A stretch of 64,000 bases of DNA, taken from NCBI GenBank assembly GCA_023241745.1, contig JALQCY010000005.1, positions 62,001-126,000 of the forward strand, written 5' to 3'. The stretch is from Isoptericola peretonis (GTDB lineage Bacteria > Actinomycetota > Actinomycetes > Actinomycetales > Cellulomonadaceae). Shown here piece by piece: positions 20,618 to 29,270 of the stretch. The notes under the pieces are model-generated. The model ran no database searches. It worked only from the letters and a program-made list of their open reading frames with translations, and was not told the DNA's origin. Made by a program: the position numbers and the translations under genes. How positions within the stretch are numbered: position 1 is the first letter of the stretch; the number at the start of each line of letters is the position of its first letter.

Positions 20618-22030
20618 TCAGCGGCAGCCGCAGTCGGCGAGGTCGCCGGCGAAGCGGTCGAAGATGACCCGCGCGCCGTACGCCCCGCCGTCGGGCACCT
20701 TGTCCGCGATCGTGACGAACACGAGCATCCGGTCGTCGGCCGTGACGACGGTGCCCGCCAGCCCGGTGACGTTCGGCAGGCTGCCCGTCTTGCCGGTGAC
20801 GTAGCCGCGGCCGGGGTTGCCCTGCGGGTAGCGGTTGTGCAGCGTGCCGTTCAGCCCGGCGACGGCGAGCCCGTCGGCCACGTCCCGCAGCTCCGGTCGC
20901 TCGGGGTCGACGGCGAGGGCGAGCACGTCGCCGAGCTGCCGTGCCGTCGCGCGGGAGCCGCGGCCCAGCCCGGACAGGTCCACGAGCCTGGCGCCCTCCA
21001 TGTCCACGCCGAGCTCCTCGACCTGCGCCATGACCGCGCGGACGGCATCCTCACCCGTGCCCGGCAGGCCGGCGTCGATCGCCACGACCCGCCCCACGAC
21101 CTCGGTGACGGTGTTGTCGGAGCGGCGCAGCAGGTCGCCGACGATGTCGCGCAGCGGCGCGGACTCCACGCGTCCGATCTCGCGGGCGGACGTGGGCGCG
21201 GGGCTGCGCGACACCTGACCGCTCACGGTCACGCCCTCCTTCTCGAGAGCCTCCGCGAACGTGCGGGCCGCCGCGAGCGCCGGGTCCTTCTCCCGCGGCG
21301 CGTACTCCTCGTCGGTGGTCCGCGCGACGTCGACCGCGAGCGCCGCCACGGGGGCCGTGTAGCCGTCCTTGACGTCGGCCGCGGGCACGGTCGGGGGCAC
21401 GGCGGGGCCCGAGAAGAGCGTGTCGTCGACGCTGAGCGTCACCGTGTCGCGGCCGGTCACTCGGACCTGACCGGCCACCTGGTCCGCGAGGTCGGCCAGC
21501 CCCGCCCGCCCGTTCACGGCGTCGGGGTCGCCGGTGCCCGCAGCCAGCATCATGTCGCCGCCGCCCACCAGCACGAGGTGCGCGTCGCCGTCGAGCACCA
21601 CCGTGGTGGGGAGGGTCACGTCCCCGCCGGGCCCGGTCAGCGCCGCGACGGCGGTGAACAGCTTCTGCGTCGAGGCGGGGACCATCGTCCGGTCCGGGGC
21701 GGCGGAGCCGAGCGTCTCGCCGGTGACGCCGTCGGCGACGAACACCGACACCCGCTTGCCGAGCCGCTCGTCCTCCGCCAGGTCGGTGACGAGCCCGCGG
21801 ACGGCGGCCACCGCGGGCCGCGGGGAGTCGTCGGGCAGGTCGGGCAGCGAGCGCTCGGGGGCGGGCCCCGTGGTGGCGGCGGGAGCCGACGGGAAGGGGG
21901 CCGCCGGCGTCGGGGCCGGGGCGGTGGTGAGCATGCCGGGCACGACGTCGTAGGCGTCCGCCACGAGGTACCCGCCGAAGAGCACGACCACGGTCGTGAC
22001 GGTGGCGCCGACGCTGGCCCGCCACCCCAT
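20618..22030 (-). CDS. dacB: D-alanyl-D-alanine carboxypeptidase/endopeptidase, PBP4 type (peptidase S13)
   Basis: This family trims or cleaves peptidoglycan cross-links outside the membrane. The 470-residue product has an N-terminal membrane anchor or signal segment (residues 6-26) and a Pro/Ala-rich spacer to about 70. The penicillin-binding motifs are SxxK at 120-123 (STQK), SDN at 304-306 and KTG at 414-416, in the order and spacing of the S13 family with its large insert between the first two motifs. The C terminus ends in DCGCR, two cysteines that may form a disulfide. The ATG at 22030 has GGGAGG five bases upstream. It is divergent from ppa, with 205 bp between them. Confidence 0.93.
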   Translation of the reverse strand: MGWRASVGATVTTVVVLFGGYLVADAYDVVPGMLTTAPAPTPAAPFPSAPAATTGPAPERSLPDLPDDSPRPAVAAVRGLVTDLAEDERLGKRVSVFVADGVTGETLGSAAPDRTMVPASTQKLFTAVAALTGPGGDVTLPTTVVLDGDAHLVLVGGGDMMLAAGTGDPDAVNGRAGLADLADQVAGQVRVTGRDTVTLSVDDTLFSGPAVPPTVPAADVKDGYTAPVAALAVDVARTTDEEYAPREKDPALAAARTFAEALEKEGVTVSGQVSRSPAPTSAREIGRVESAPLRDIVGDLLRRSDNTVTEVVGRVVAIDAGLPGTGEDAVRAVMAQVEELGVDMEGARLVDLSGLGRGSRATARQLGDVLALAVDPERPELRDVADGLAVAGLNGTLHNRYPQGNPGRGYVTGKTGSLPNVTGLAGTVVTADDRMLVFVTIADKVPDGGAYGARVIFDRFAGDLADCGCR

Positions 22031-22180
22031 GTCACCCTCCCGAGTCCGTGAGCATCGTCACAGCCCTGATCCCATGGCGTGCTCCGTGCGTATCTTCCCA
22101 CGTCCGTACGACGATCCGCGCCGCCGCACCGGCCCGGGCGCGGGCACAGGCACATGGCACACTTTGACAGGGCGTCCGCA

Positions 22181-22227
22181 CCGAGCATGCCCGAACCGAG
22201 CATGTCCGAAGCATCTCCCCGAGCATG
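22181..22227 (+). repeat. Three copies of CCGAGCATG in the ppa leader
   Basis: CCGAGCATG occurs at 22181-22189, 22196-22204 and 22219-22227, immediately before the ppa ribosome binding site. A TTGACA hexamer lies just upstream at 22164-22169, without a convincing -10 at 17 bases. The copies may be a regulatory site or simple slippage; nothing in the sequence decides which. Confidence 0.45.
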
Positions 22228-22235
22228 GAGGAACA

Positions 22236-22736
22236 GTGGAGTTCGACGTCACGATCGAGATCCCGAAGGGCCAGCGCAACAAGTACGAGGTGGACCACGA
22301 GACCGGTCGCATCCGCCTCGACCGCATGCTCTTCACCTCGACCCGCTACCCGGACGACTACGGGTTCATCGAGGGCACCCTCGGCGAGGACGGCGACCCC
22401 CTGGACGCGCTCGTGCTGCTCGAGGAGCCCACGTTCCCCGGCTGCCTGATCCGCTGCCGCGCCCTCGGCATGTTCCGCATGCGCGACGAGGCCGGCGGCG
22501 ACGACAAGGTGCTGTGCGTGCCCCTCGGTGACCAGCGCGCCGCCTGGCGCCAGGACATCGACGACGTCTCCGACTTCCACCGCCTGGAGATCCAGCACTT
22601 CTTCGAGGTCTACAAGGACCTCGAGCCCGGCAAGTCCGTCGAGGGCGCCCACTGGGTGGGCCGCGCCGACGCCGAGGCCGAGATCGAGCGTTCCTTCCAG
22701 CGCGCCAAGGACACCGGCTACTACGACGGTCACTGA
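22236..22736 (+). CDS. ppa: Inorganic pyrophosphatase
   Basis: Ppa hydrolyses pyrophosphate to phosphate in the cytosol and drives biosynthetic reactions. The 166-residue product is the family I enzyme: [18 protein letters not shown] near 7-24, [13 protein letters not shown] near 35-47, and the metal-binding signature [10 protein letters not shown] with its three aspartates. The GTG at 22236 is preceded by GGAGGAAC. An overlapping long frame in another phase runs through the gene but shows no protein features. The gene stands alone and ends in a strong hairpin. Confidence 0.97.
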   Translation: MEFDVTIEIPKGQRNKYEVDHETGRIRLDRMLFTSTRYPDDYGFIEGTLGEDGDPLDALVLLEEPTFPGCLIRCRALGMFRMRDEAGGDDKVLCVPLGDQRAAWRQDIDDVSDFHRLEIQHFFEVYKDLEPGKSVEGAHWVGRADAEAEIERSFQRAKDTGYYDGH

Positions 22737-22753
22737 CCCCGTCGTCCGCGCCA

Positions 22754-22789
22754 CGACGGCGCCGCACCCTCGGGGGTGCGGCGCCGTCG
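22754..22789 (+). terminator. Perfect 16-bp hairpin downstream of ppa
   Basis: Arms 22754-22769 and 22774-22789 are exact reverse complements with a TCGG loop. The hairpin lies between ppa and the convergent zinc-ribbon gene, so it can serve both. There is no T tract. Confidence 0.75.
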
Positions 22790-22814
22790 GCGTCGGGCAC
22801 GACCGGTCGTCGTC

Positions 22815-23006
22815 CTACGGGACCGGCACCTCGGCCTGCGCCGTGCAGGCCATGCAGTACAGCTTCGACGCGACCACCCGACCGCGCGTGAACCGCTGCC
22901 CCAGCTCCACGGTCGGGTCGTCAACGTCGCACACCGGGCACAGCCAGGGGCCGTTGTCGCCGTCCCGCACCTGGCGGAAGATGTCGTCCCACTTCTCGTC
23001 GCTCAC
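22815..23006 (-). CDS. Small zinc-ribbon-like protein (63 aa), function unknown
   Basis: The product begins VSDEKWDDIFRQVRDGDNGP and contains CPVC at about residues 22-25 and CMAC at about 50-53, four cysteines spaced as in a zinc ribbon. The motif RFTRGRVVASKLYCMACT lies between and across the second pair. I chose the GTG at 23006 because the residues after it look conserved and globular, while the 19 residues upstream do not; the ribosome binding site is weak. I do not recognise the family. It converges on ppa. Confidence 0.65.
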   Translation of the reverse strand: MSDEKWDDIFRQVRDGDNGPWLCPVCDVDDPTVELGQRFTRGRVVASKLYCMACTAQAEVPVP

Positions 23007-23083
23007 GCCGGGGACCCTACCGAGGTCCACGGCTCGTGCGGGGAAGGGCGAGCACCGCGCCACGCGCGCACTACGGTGAGGCC

Positions 23084-24142
23084 ATGCGAGCAGCCGTCAT
23101 CCACGGACCCGGCGACGTGCGCGTCGAGGAACGTCCGGACCCGAAGATCCTCACCCCCGGCGACGCGGTGGTCCGCGTCGTCGCCGCCTGCGTGTGCGGC
23201 TCCGACCTGTGGCCCTACCGCGGCGTCTCCGCCGTGAGGAAGCCGCGCCCCATCGGGCACGAGCTGGTGGGCGTGGTCGAGGAGCTGGGCTCCGACGTGA
23301 CGTCCGCACAGGTGGGCGACTTCGTGATCCTGCCCTTCACCATGAGCTGCGGGGAGTGCCAGTCGTGCCGCGCCGGCTACCCCGCGGCGTGCGACCTCGT
23401 CACCGGCTTCGGCTCCACGGACCGCTGGGGCCACCCCGTCGACGGCGCGCAGGGCGAGCGCGTGCGCATCCCGCTCGCGCAGCACTCCCTGTTCCCGGTC
23501 GGGCGCCCGGAGGGCGAGCTCGAGGCGGCGGGGCTCGTGCCGCACCTCCTCACCCTCGCCGACGTCATGTCCACGGGCTACCACGCGGCGTTCGCCGCGG
23601 GAGTGTCCGCGGGCGACACCGTGGTCGTGGTCGGCGACGGCGCCGTCGGCCTGTCGGGCGTCATCGGCGCCCGCCTGCTCGGCGCGGAGCGCGTGATCGC
23701 GATGAGCCGGCACGACGACCGGGCCGCGCTGGCCCGCGAGTTCGGCGCCACCGACGTCGTCGCCGAGCGTGGCGAGGAGGGCCTCGCGGCGGTGCGCGAC
23801 CTGCTCGACGGGAACCTCCCCGACGCCGCGCTGGAGTGCGTCGGCACCGAGCAGTCCATGGACACCGCCCTGAGCGTGGTGCGCGGCGGCGGGCGCGTCG
23901 GGTTCGTCGGGGTGCCGCACGGACCCGACCTGAGCGTGCGGCGCCTGTTCGACCGCAACATCACCATCGGCGGCGGCATGGCGTCCGCCCGCCGCTACAT
24001 GGAGACGCTGCTCCCCGAGGTCCTGTCCGGCGCGATCGTGCCGGGCAAGGTCTTCGACCTCGAGCTGCCGCTCGCCGACATCGCGGAGGCGTACGCCGCG
24101 ATGGACGAGCGCCGCGCCACCAAGGTGCTGGTCCGGCCGTGA
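23084..24142 (+). CDS. Zinc-dependent alcohol dehydrogenase family protein
   Basis: The 352-residue product is a medium-chain dehydrogenase. The catalytic zinc region is ACVCGSDLWPYRG with GHELVGVVEELGS; the structural zinc lobe shows CGECQSCRAGYPAAC with four cysteines near residues 88-102; and the NAD(P)-binding motif is VVVVGDGAVGLSGVIGARLLGA. Loop sequences such as TGFGSTDRWGHPVDGAQGERVRIP resemble the formaldehyde-dehydrogenase-like and glutathione-independent subgroup. The substrate is not readable. The ATG at 23084 follows TACGGT by six bases (leaderless). It overlaps the downstream GNAT gene as GTGA. Confidence 0.9.
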   Translation: MRAAVIHGPGDVRVEERPDPKILTPGDAVVRVVAACVCGSDLWPYRGVSAVRKPRPIGHELVGVVEELGSDVTSAQVGDFVILPFTMSCGECQSCRAGYPAACDLVTGFGSTDRWGHPVDGAQGERVRIPLAQHSLFPVGRPEGELEAAGLVPHLLTLADVMSTGYHAAFAAGVSAGDTVVVVGDGAVGLSGVIGARLLGAERVIAMSRHDDRAALAREFGATDVVAERGEEGLAAVRDLLDGNLPDAALECVGTEQSMDTALSVVRGGGRVGFVGVPHGPDLSVRRLFDRNITIGGGMASARRYMETLLPEVLSGAIVPGKVFDLELPLADIAEAYAAMDERRATKVLVRP

Positions 24143-24810
24143 CCGCCGGGGGGACCGTCCGCCGGTACGAGGCGCACGACCGTGAGGAGCTGCTCGCCCT
24201 CTTCGCCCGCGCCGGCGACGGCTCCCCCACCGGTGACCTCTGGGGGCACCTGCCCTCCGAGGCGGCGATCTACCTCACGCCGTACCTCGACCACGAGCCG
24301 GGGTCCGTCTTCGTCGCCGTCGCCGACGGCGCGCTCGTCGGCTACCTCGCCGGGTCGCTCGGGCGCGGCGCCGTGCCGAGCGAGGAGGACCGCATGGTGC
24401 GTGCGATCTCGCGGTACCTGGTGGTGCTGCGACCGCGCTCGATGCCGTTCTTCGTCCGCAGCGTGCGCGACGGCGTCCGCGACAAGCGCGCGGGAGAGCC
24501 GTCCGCCGGCGAGATCGACGACCCGCGGTGGCCCGCGCACCTGCACGTCAACGTGGCCCCCGAGGCCCGCGGCACGGGCCTCGCCCAGGGACTGATGGAG
24601 GCGTTCCAGGCGCACGTGCGCGCGGCCGGCGTGCCGGGCGCCTACCTCCAGACCCTGGTCGAGAACGAGCGCGCCGCGCGGTTCTTCGCGCGCAGCGGCT
24701 TCGTGCGGCACGGCGGCACCCCCGCCGTGCCGGGGCTGCGGCTCACCGACGGCGGGCGGGCGCACCAGCTGACGATGGTGTGGCCCGCGCCGAAGGGCGA
24801 CCCGGCCTGA
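24139..24810 (+). CDS. GNAT family N-acetyltransferase
   Basis: The 223-residue product has the GNAT layout: a substrate domain with VRRYEAHDREELLALF near the N terminus, a strand with VFVAVADGALVGYLAGS, and the acetyl-CoA-binding motif A as LHVNVAPEARGTGLAQGLMEAFQAH (the Q/R-G-x-G/A loop is RGTGLA). Motif B is LQTLVENERAARFFARSGF. It starts with GTG in a GTGA overlap with the alcohol dehydrogenase gene, so the two are translationally coupled. The acceptor substrate is unknown. A 40-residue insertion before motif A (SRYLVVLRPRSMPFFVRSV) is unlike the minimal fold. Confidence 0.88.
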   Translation: MTAGGTVRRYEAHDREELLALFARAGDGSPTGDLWGHLPSEAAIYLTPYLDHEPGSVFVAVADGALVGYLAGSLGRGAVPSEEDRMVRAISRYLVVLRPRSMPFFVRSVRDGVRDKRAGEPSAGEIDDPRWPAHLHVNVAPEARGTGLAQGLMEAFQAHVRAAGVPGAYLQTLVENERAARFFARSGFVRHGGTPAVPGLRLTDGGRAHQLTMVWPAPKGDPA

Positions 24811-24814
24811 CCGG

Positions 24815-25480
24815 TCATGCCTCGGCGAGGCCCGTGCGGTACGCCCAGACGACCACCTGGACGCGGTCGCGCAGGCCGAGCTTCGCCAGCACCCGGCCGA
24901 CGTACGTCTTGACCGTCGCCTCGGAGACGAAGATCCGTGCGCCGATCTCCGCGTTCGACAGCCCTTCGGCCAGGAGTCGCACGACGGCGAGCTCCCGCTC
25001 CGACAGGGCGGCGGCCACGGCGTCGCGCGCGGCGAGGTCGGGCAGGCGAGGCACGACGTGCGCCAGCAGGCGCCGGGTCGCGGACGGTGCGACGACGGCG
25101 TCGCCGCGGTGCGCGGTGCGGACGGCGGCCAGCAGGTCGGGTGTGGGCACGTCCTTCAGCAGGAAGCCGCTGGCCCCCGCCCGGAGCGCGCCGTAGACGT
25201 ACTCGTCCAGATCGAAGGTCGTGAGGACGACGACGCGGCACGGCGGCAGCGAACCGTCCGCCGCGCCCGCGACCAGCCGCCGGGTGGCCTCGATGCCGTC
25301 CAGCACGGGCATACGTACGTCCATGAGGACCACGTCGGCGCGGTGCCGACGCTGCGCCTCGACGGCGGCGGCGCCGTCGGCCGCCTCCGCCACGACCTCC
25401 AGGTCCGGGGCGGCGTCCACGACCGCCACGGCCCCCGCGCGCACGAGGTCCTGGTCGTCGGCCACCAGCACGCGGATCAC
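24815..25480 (-). CDS. Response regulator transcription factor, NarL/LuxR family
   Basis: The 221-residue protein has a receiver domain (VLVADDQDLVRAG with the acidic pair at 8-9, phosphoacceptor Asp54 in VLMDVRMPVLDG, Thr in VVLTTFD, Lys in LLKDVP) and a C-terminal LuxR helix-turn-helix at about 155-215 (LSERELAVVRLLAEGLSNAEIGARIFVSEATVKTYVGRVLAKLGLRDR, given here by its key words). It is encoded last in a three-gene operon with its kinase, overlapping it as ATGA. The target genes are unknown, and a palindrome upstream of the operon is a candidate site. Confidence 0.95.
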   Translation of the reverse strand: MIRVLVADDQDLVRAGAVAVVDAAPDLEVVAEAADGAAAVEAQRRHRADVVLMDVRMPVLDGIEATRRLVAGAADGSLPPCRVVVLTTFDLDEYVYGALRAGASGFLLKDVPTPDLLAAVRTAHRGDAVVAPSATRRLLAHVVPRLPDLAARDAVAAALSERELAVVRLLAEGLSNAEIGARIFVSEATVKTYVGRVLAKLGLRDRVQVVVWAYRTGLAEA

Positions 25481-26694
25481 GAAGCCCCGCCCTCGACCGG
25501 CGGAGCCGCGGCGCCGGGCCCTGTCGGCAGGGTCGCGACGACCGCCCAGCCGTCGCCGCGCTGCACCTCGAGCCGGCCTCCGGCCGCCTCGACCCGTTCG
25601 CGCATGCCGCGCAGACCCGTCCCGGCGCCCTGGGCCTCACCCTGCGCGGCGGACGCGGTGCCACCGTCGTCCGCCACCACGACCTCCAACGTGTCGTCGC
25701 CCCAGGTCAGCGCCACCTGCGATGCCGCCCCCGGGCCGGCGTGCCGCGCCGTGTTGGTGAGCGACTCCTGCACCGCGCGGTAGGCGGCGAGCTGCGCGGC
25801 GGGCCCCAGGGGCCGGGGCTCGCCCGTGACGTCGAGGTCGACCGTGCGGCCTGCCGCACGCACCCGCGCCACGAGGGCGGGCACGTCGTCCAGGCCGGGG
25901 GCGGGGCGCACGCCCTCGGCGGGCCCAGGTCCGCCGGGGGCACCGGACCCTTCCCGCAGCACGTGCAGCAGGCCCCGCAGCTCCCCCGACGCCGACCGTC
26001 CCGCCTCCTCGACGGCCGCGAGCGCCTCCTGGGCGCGGCCCGGGGCGGCACGACCCAGGCGCGCCTGCGCGACCACCACCGCCAGGGAGTGGGCGACGAC
26101 GTCGTGCATCTCGCGGGCGATCCGCGCACGCTCGGCGAGAGCCGCGCGCTCGGCCCGGAGGTCCTGCTCCGCGAGGACGGCGGCGTGCCGGTCCTCCGCC
26201 GTCCGGCGGGCGACCTCCTGCGCGCGCAGCAGCAGGCCCGCCGTCCAGGACGCCGCGAGCAGCGCGAGCAGCAGCAGGGCGAGGAGCCACGGTGCGGGGC
26301 CGAAGCCGGAGTCGCGGACCGCGGGGTCGCCCGCGTACCGCAGGACCGCCGCGGCCACGCCGACGCCCCCGGTCACCAGCGGCAGCCGGGATCGCGCCGA
26401 CCAGGCCGTGCAAGCCGTCACCGACAGCCACACCAGCAGCGCCGACGGCAGCAGCAGGAACAACCCCGTCAGCGCGAGCTGGCCCGCGAGCGCCGCGAGG
26501 ACCAGGAGGTGCGAGCCGACCGGGGCCGCGCGCCGCCAGGCGATCGCGGCGTGCGCCACCGCGGCCAGCACCACCAGCCCCGTCGCCGTCCCGGGGGGAA
26601 GGGACCGGAGCGCGATCACCGCGGTCGCGGGCAGGAGCGCGACGGCGGCGACCGCGGCGAGGACGACGTCGCCCTGGCCGGGCCGGGCCGTCAT
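25477..26694 (-). CDS. Sensor histidine kinase (HisKA_3, NarL-partner type)
   Basis: The 405-residue protein has four to five hydrophobic helices within residues 10-160, then a HisKA_3 dimerisation domain with the phosphoacceptor His197 in ARIAREMHDVVAHSLAVVV, and a HATPase_c domain with YRAVQESLTNTARHAG (N box) and GTGLRGMRERVEAAGG (G box). There is no large extracytoplasmic sensor domain, so it probably senses within the membrane or through the neighbouring membrane protein. ATGA overlaps join it to the genes on both sides. Confidence 0.94.
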   Translation of the reverse strand: MTARPGQGDVVLAAVAAVALLPATAVIALRSLPPGTATGLVVLAAVAHAAIAWRRAAPVGSHLLVLAALAGQLALTGLFLLLPSALLVWLSVTACTAWSARSRLPLVTGGVGVAAAVLRYAGDPAVRDSGFGPAPWLLALLLLALLAASWTAGLLLRAQEVARRTAEDRHAAVLAEQDLRAERAALAERARIAREMHDVVAHSLAVVVAQARLGRAAPGRAQEALAAVEEAGRSASGELRGLLHVLREGSGAPGGPGPAEGVRPAPGLDDVPALVARVRAAGRTVDLDVTGEPRPLGPAAQLAAYRAVQESLTNTARHAGPGAASQVALTWGDDTLEVVVADDGGTASAAQGEAQGAGTGLRGMRERVEAAGGRLEVQRGDGWAVVATLPTGPGAAAPPVEGGAS

Positions 26695-27563
26695 GCGGCT
26701 CCCGCCGGCACGGCCCGGGCCGGGAGCCGGGCCTCCTGCGCCCGCAGCGTCGCGGCGAGCAGGGCCACGCCGAGGAGGAGCCAGCTGCCGTAGGTCACGG
26801 CCACGAGTGCGGTGATGGCGCCGGCGTCCAGGTCCACCGGCCCTGCGGTCAGCCCGAGGAGCTGGCCGAGCGTGCCGAACAGCATGAGCGCGCCCATCGT
26901 CAGCGCGGCCGTCGAACCGAGCCAGCCCGCCGCGAGCAGCAGCGGCCGGAGGCGGTCGGAGGCGCGCGGGCCCGTCAGGCAGAGCACCACCAGGGCCCCG
27001 GTGGCGAACAGCGCGACCTCCATCCAGGGCACTCCCTCCGCGCGGCCTTCGGGGCGCCCGACCGTGCCGCCGAGCCACCAGTAGAGCTTGAGCGACGGGT
27101 ACGGGACGCACATCGCCAGGGCAACGTACCGCGGCCACCGCGGCCCCGGCGCGCCGACCGGACGGGCCGCCCGCGCGACGTCCCAGGTGGTCAGGGCGGT
27201 GGTGACGGCCGCGAGCGCGGCCAGCGCCCGGGTGACCATGCCGGGTACGTCGACCTCGGCGAACTCCCCCGCGGGGATGCCCGTGACCGCGAAGAACGCC
27301 CGGAAGCCCTCGAGCGCCAGCCCGCCCGAACCCCAGAAGAGCAGCACGACCGCCACCCACCCGAACGGCACGCCCGCTCGCGACCTCCGGGCGCACAGGC
27401 CGAGCGCGGCGAGCGCCGACGCCGCGGCGACGGGGGTCACCCACGGCGGGGCAAAGATCGCCGAGTAACCGGTCGGCGGCGGCGCGAGCACGGACAGCAG
27501 GCCGGCGAGCAGCGCGGCCGTGCAGGAGACGAGAGCCAGGAGGAGTCGGGACTGTGAGGCCAT
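26691..27563 (-). CDS. Multi-pass membrane protein of a two-component operon, function unknown
   Basis: The 290-residue product has about seven hydrophobic helices spread over its length (for example residues 7-27, 40-57, 67-85, 108-125, 192-208, 225-250 and 257-275). A conserved-looking aromatic loop, VPYPSLKLYWWLGG, lies near 153-166. I do not recognise a family with certainty. It is the first gene of the kinase and regulator operon and overlaps the kinase as ATGA. By position it could be the sensor accessory or the effector controlled by the system; the sequence does not decide. The ATG at 27563 has GGCGG upstream, a weak site. Confidence 0.75.
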   Translation of the reverse strand: MASQSRLLLALVSCTAALLAGLLSVLAPPPTGYSAIFAPPWVTPVAAASALAALGLCARRSRAGVPFGWVAVVLLFWGSGGLALEGFRAFFAVTGIPAGEFAEVDVPGMVTRALAALAAVTTALTTWDVARAARPVGAPGPRWPRYVALAMCVPYPSLKLYWWLGGTVGRPEGRAEGVPWMEVALFATGALVVLCLTGPRASDRLRPLLLAAGWLGSTAALTMGALMLFGTLGQLLGLTAGPVDLDAGAITALVAVTYGSWLLLGVALLAATLRAQEARLPARAVPAGAA

Positions 27564-27610
27564 GCCGCCAGCGTCGGGGGCGTCGCAGGGTGGCCGCGTC
27601 GCCCGTAGGT

Positions 27611-27622
27611 CGACGATCGTCG
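27611..27622. promoter_or_regulatory. 12-bp palindrome upstream of the two-component operon
   Basis: CGACGATCGTCG is a perfect palindrome located 48 bases before the first gene of the membrane protein-kinase-regulator operon. LuxR-type regulators bind short palindromes, so it may be an autoregulatory site. In DNA this rich in CG dinucleotides it may also be chance. Confidence 0.3.
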
Positions 27623-27656
27623 CGACCCAGGTCGTCCGTCGGGGAGCGGTGAGCGC

Positions 27657-29063
27657 TCAGGGGCGGCCGGCGAACGGCATGACCTCGTCCCAGCGGACGG
27701 GGGTCTCGCGGACGTCGACGCCGGGGCGAGGCGCCTCGACCATCATCCCGCCGCCCGCGTAGATCGCGACGTGCCGGATGGTCGACGGGTCGGAGGTGTC
27801 GTTGGCGTAGAAGATCAGGTCGCCCGGGCGCATCGCGTCGTACGAGACCTTGCCGACGGTGAGGTACTGCGACCGCGACGTGCGGGTGATCCACACTCCC
27901 GCCGCGTTCCACGCCCCCGAGGTGAGGCCCGAGCAGTCGTAGCCCGGGTTGCCGTCGCTGCCCCACTGGTAGGCGGTCCCGATCTTCGAGCGCGCCCACG
28001 CGAGCGCCTCGCGGCCCTGGGCGGCGCTGCCCTGGCCGACCCCGCTGACCGGCGGCGGGTCGGGCTTCGGCTCCGGCTTCGGGGCGGGGTCGGGCGCCGG
28101 CTCGCGGGTGCGGGTGGGCCGGGGCTCGGGCTGTTGCTCCTCGTCACCCTCGACGACGCGGTCGCGCGACCGGTCGTCCTCGGCGCCCTCCCCGGCGGGC
28201 TGGTGCGGCCGGTCGCGACCCGGCTCCGGCGCCGCCGCGCCCCGGCTCTCTCCGGCGGGCGCCGCGTCGATCGACGACACCGCCTCGGCCCGCTCGCGCG
28301 CGGCGTCCTCCCGCGCGGCCCGGGCCTGCGCCTGCCGGTCGGCCTCGCGCTGCCGCTCGAGCTCGACGCTCGTGCTGCGCAGGTCGGCGAGCCGGGCGAA
28401 CAGGCGGTCGCGCTCGGTCTCCGCGGCGGCGGTGCGGGCGGCGAGGTCGTCGGCGGCCCGCCGGGCGGTCGCGAAGGCGGCCTCGGCCGCCTCGCCGGCC
28501 TCCTGCTGCTCGACGCGGGCGGCGTCCCAGCGGGCGTCGGCGTTGCGCGCGGTCGCCCGTACCTGCGCCTGGGTCGCGAGCGCACCCGCGACCTTGCGGT
28601 CGACGGCACGCTGCGCCGCCTCGGCGGACACGACGTCGCCGACGTCGCGCGCCCCGGTGACGACGTCGAGCGGACCGAGCCCGTTCTCGCTCGCGCGCGC
28701 CGTGGTGCGGTACGCCTCCGCCAAGGACGTCCTGGCCCGTTCCTCGGCCTCCTGGGCGCCGTCGGCGCGCTGACGCGCCTCGCGTGTCTCGCGCCTGGCC
28801 ACGTCCAGCGCCTCGCGGGCCTCGGCGTAGTCCTCGGCGGCGGTCTGCACGGCGGCCTCGGCCCGCGACAGCTCGCCGCGGAGGGTGTCCAGCCGGGCCT
28901 GGGCCCCGTCGACGTCGAGGCGGGCGGCGTCCACCGCGGCGTACGCGGCCGCGACGTCGTCGTCCGACGGAGGCTCCGCCCACGCGACGCCGGCGGCGGG
29001 CACCCCGCCCAGCAGCACGACGACGGACAGCGCGGTGACGCGCGCGCGACGGGTGCGGGCCAT
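27657..29063 (-). CDS. Secreted coiled-coil NlpC/P60 peptidoglycan hydrolase
   Basis: The 468-residue protein has a signal peptide at 1-29 ending in GVAWA, a long Ala/Glu/Arg coiled-coil region at about 35-265 typical of RipA- and PcsB-like N-terminal regulatory domains, a Pro/Glu-rich linker at 270-340, and a C-terminal NlpC/P60 domain. The catalytic residues are visible: Cys377 in YDCSGL and His431 in IRHVAIYAG. Such enzymes cleave D-Glu-diaminopimelate-type bonds in stem peptides and act in cell separation. The ATG at 29063 has GGGGAGGAG upstream. The 371-bp stretch between this gene and metY holds the metY promoter and leader peptide; I see no riboswitch in it. Confidence 0.93.
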   Translation of the reverse strand: MARTRRARVTALSVVVLLGGVPAAGVAWAEPPSDDDVAAAYAAVDAARLDVDGAQARLDTLRGELSRAEAAVQTAAEDYAEAREALDVARRETREARQRADGAQEAEERARTSLAEAYRTTARASENGLGPLDVVTGARDVGDVVSAEAAQRAVDRKVAGALATQAQVRATARNADARWDAARVEQQEAGEAAEAAFATARRAADDLAARTAAAETERDRLFARLADLRSTSVELERQREADRQAQARAAREDAARERAEAVSSIDAAPAGESRGAAAPEPGRDRPHQPAGEGAEDDRSRDRVVEGDEEQQPEPRPTRTREPAPDPAPKPEPKPDPPPVSGVGQGSAAQGREALAWARSKIGTAYQWGSDGNPGYDCSGLTSGAWNAAGVWITRTSRSQYLTVGKVSYDAMRPGDLIFYANDTSDPSTIRHVAIYAGGGMMVEAPRPGVDVRETPVRWDEVMPFAGRP

Positions 29064-29210
29064 GCTCTGCTCCTCCCCTGGGCAGCGCTCCGGGCAACCT
29101 CGCCCAGGCTCACCCCTCGGGGCGGACAGCGCCACCCGAGAGTGCGGGCCCGACACGCGACGCAAGGCGACACGCCGTCCATATCCTGGTCCCACATCAC
29201 GAGACGTCAC

Positions 29211-29239
29211 TGTCGCCCGTGGCGCAGGCGGGCTACGGT
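29211..29239 (+). promoter_or_regulatory. Promoter of the Cys leader peptide and metY-metX
   Basis: TGTCGC (29211-29216), 17 bases, then TACGGT (29234-29239) is followed after seven bases by the leader-peptide ATG. The same hexamer pair with the same spacing occurs upstream of osmC at 55929-55957, which supports both as real promoters. The leader transcript would be leaderless. Confidence 0.6.
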
Positions 29240-29246
29240 CGTGGCC

Positions 29247-29270
29247 ATGACCCGCCGAATGTGCCGCTGA
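29247..29270 (+). CDS. Seven-residue Cys-containing leader peptide (MTRRMCR)
   Basis: This tiny frame, ATG to TGA, lies 164 bases upstream of metY and directly after a TACGGT hexamer with a seven-base gap, so it should be translated from the first base of the message. Its cysteine codon, just before the stop, is the hallmark of actinobacterial leader peptides that sense cysteine supply by ribosome stalling; such peptides are known upstream of sulfur-assimilation genes in this phylum. The following 164 bases are GC-rich and could form alternative structures, but I could not compute them. Chance cannot be ruled out for so short a frame, yet position, promoter and content agree. Confidence 0.55.
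   Translation: MTRRMCR

Noticed and set aside
22079..22531. A plus-strand frame beginning before ppa and running into it.
   Set aside because: It is in another phase from ppa, whose start, motifs and ribosome site are clear; the translation has no protein-like features.
29064..29246. A c-di-AMP (ydaO-type) riboswitch upstream of the NlpC/P60 gene.
   Set aside because: Such genes often carry one in actinobacteria, but I could not match the conserved core words in either orientation of this stretch.
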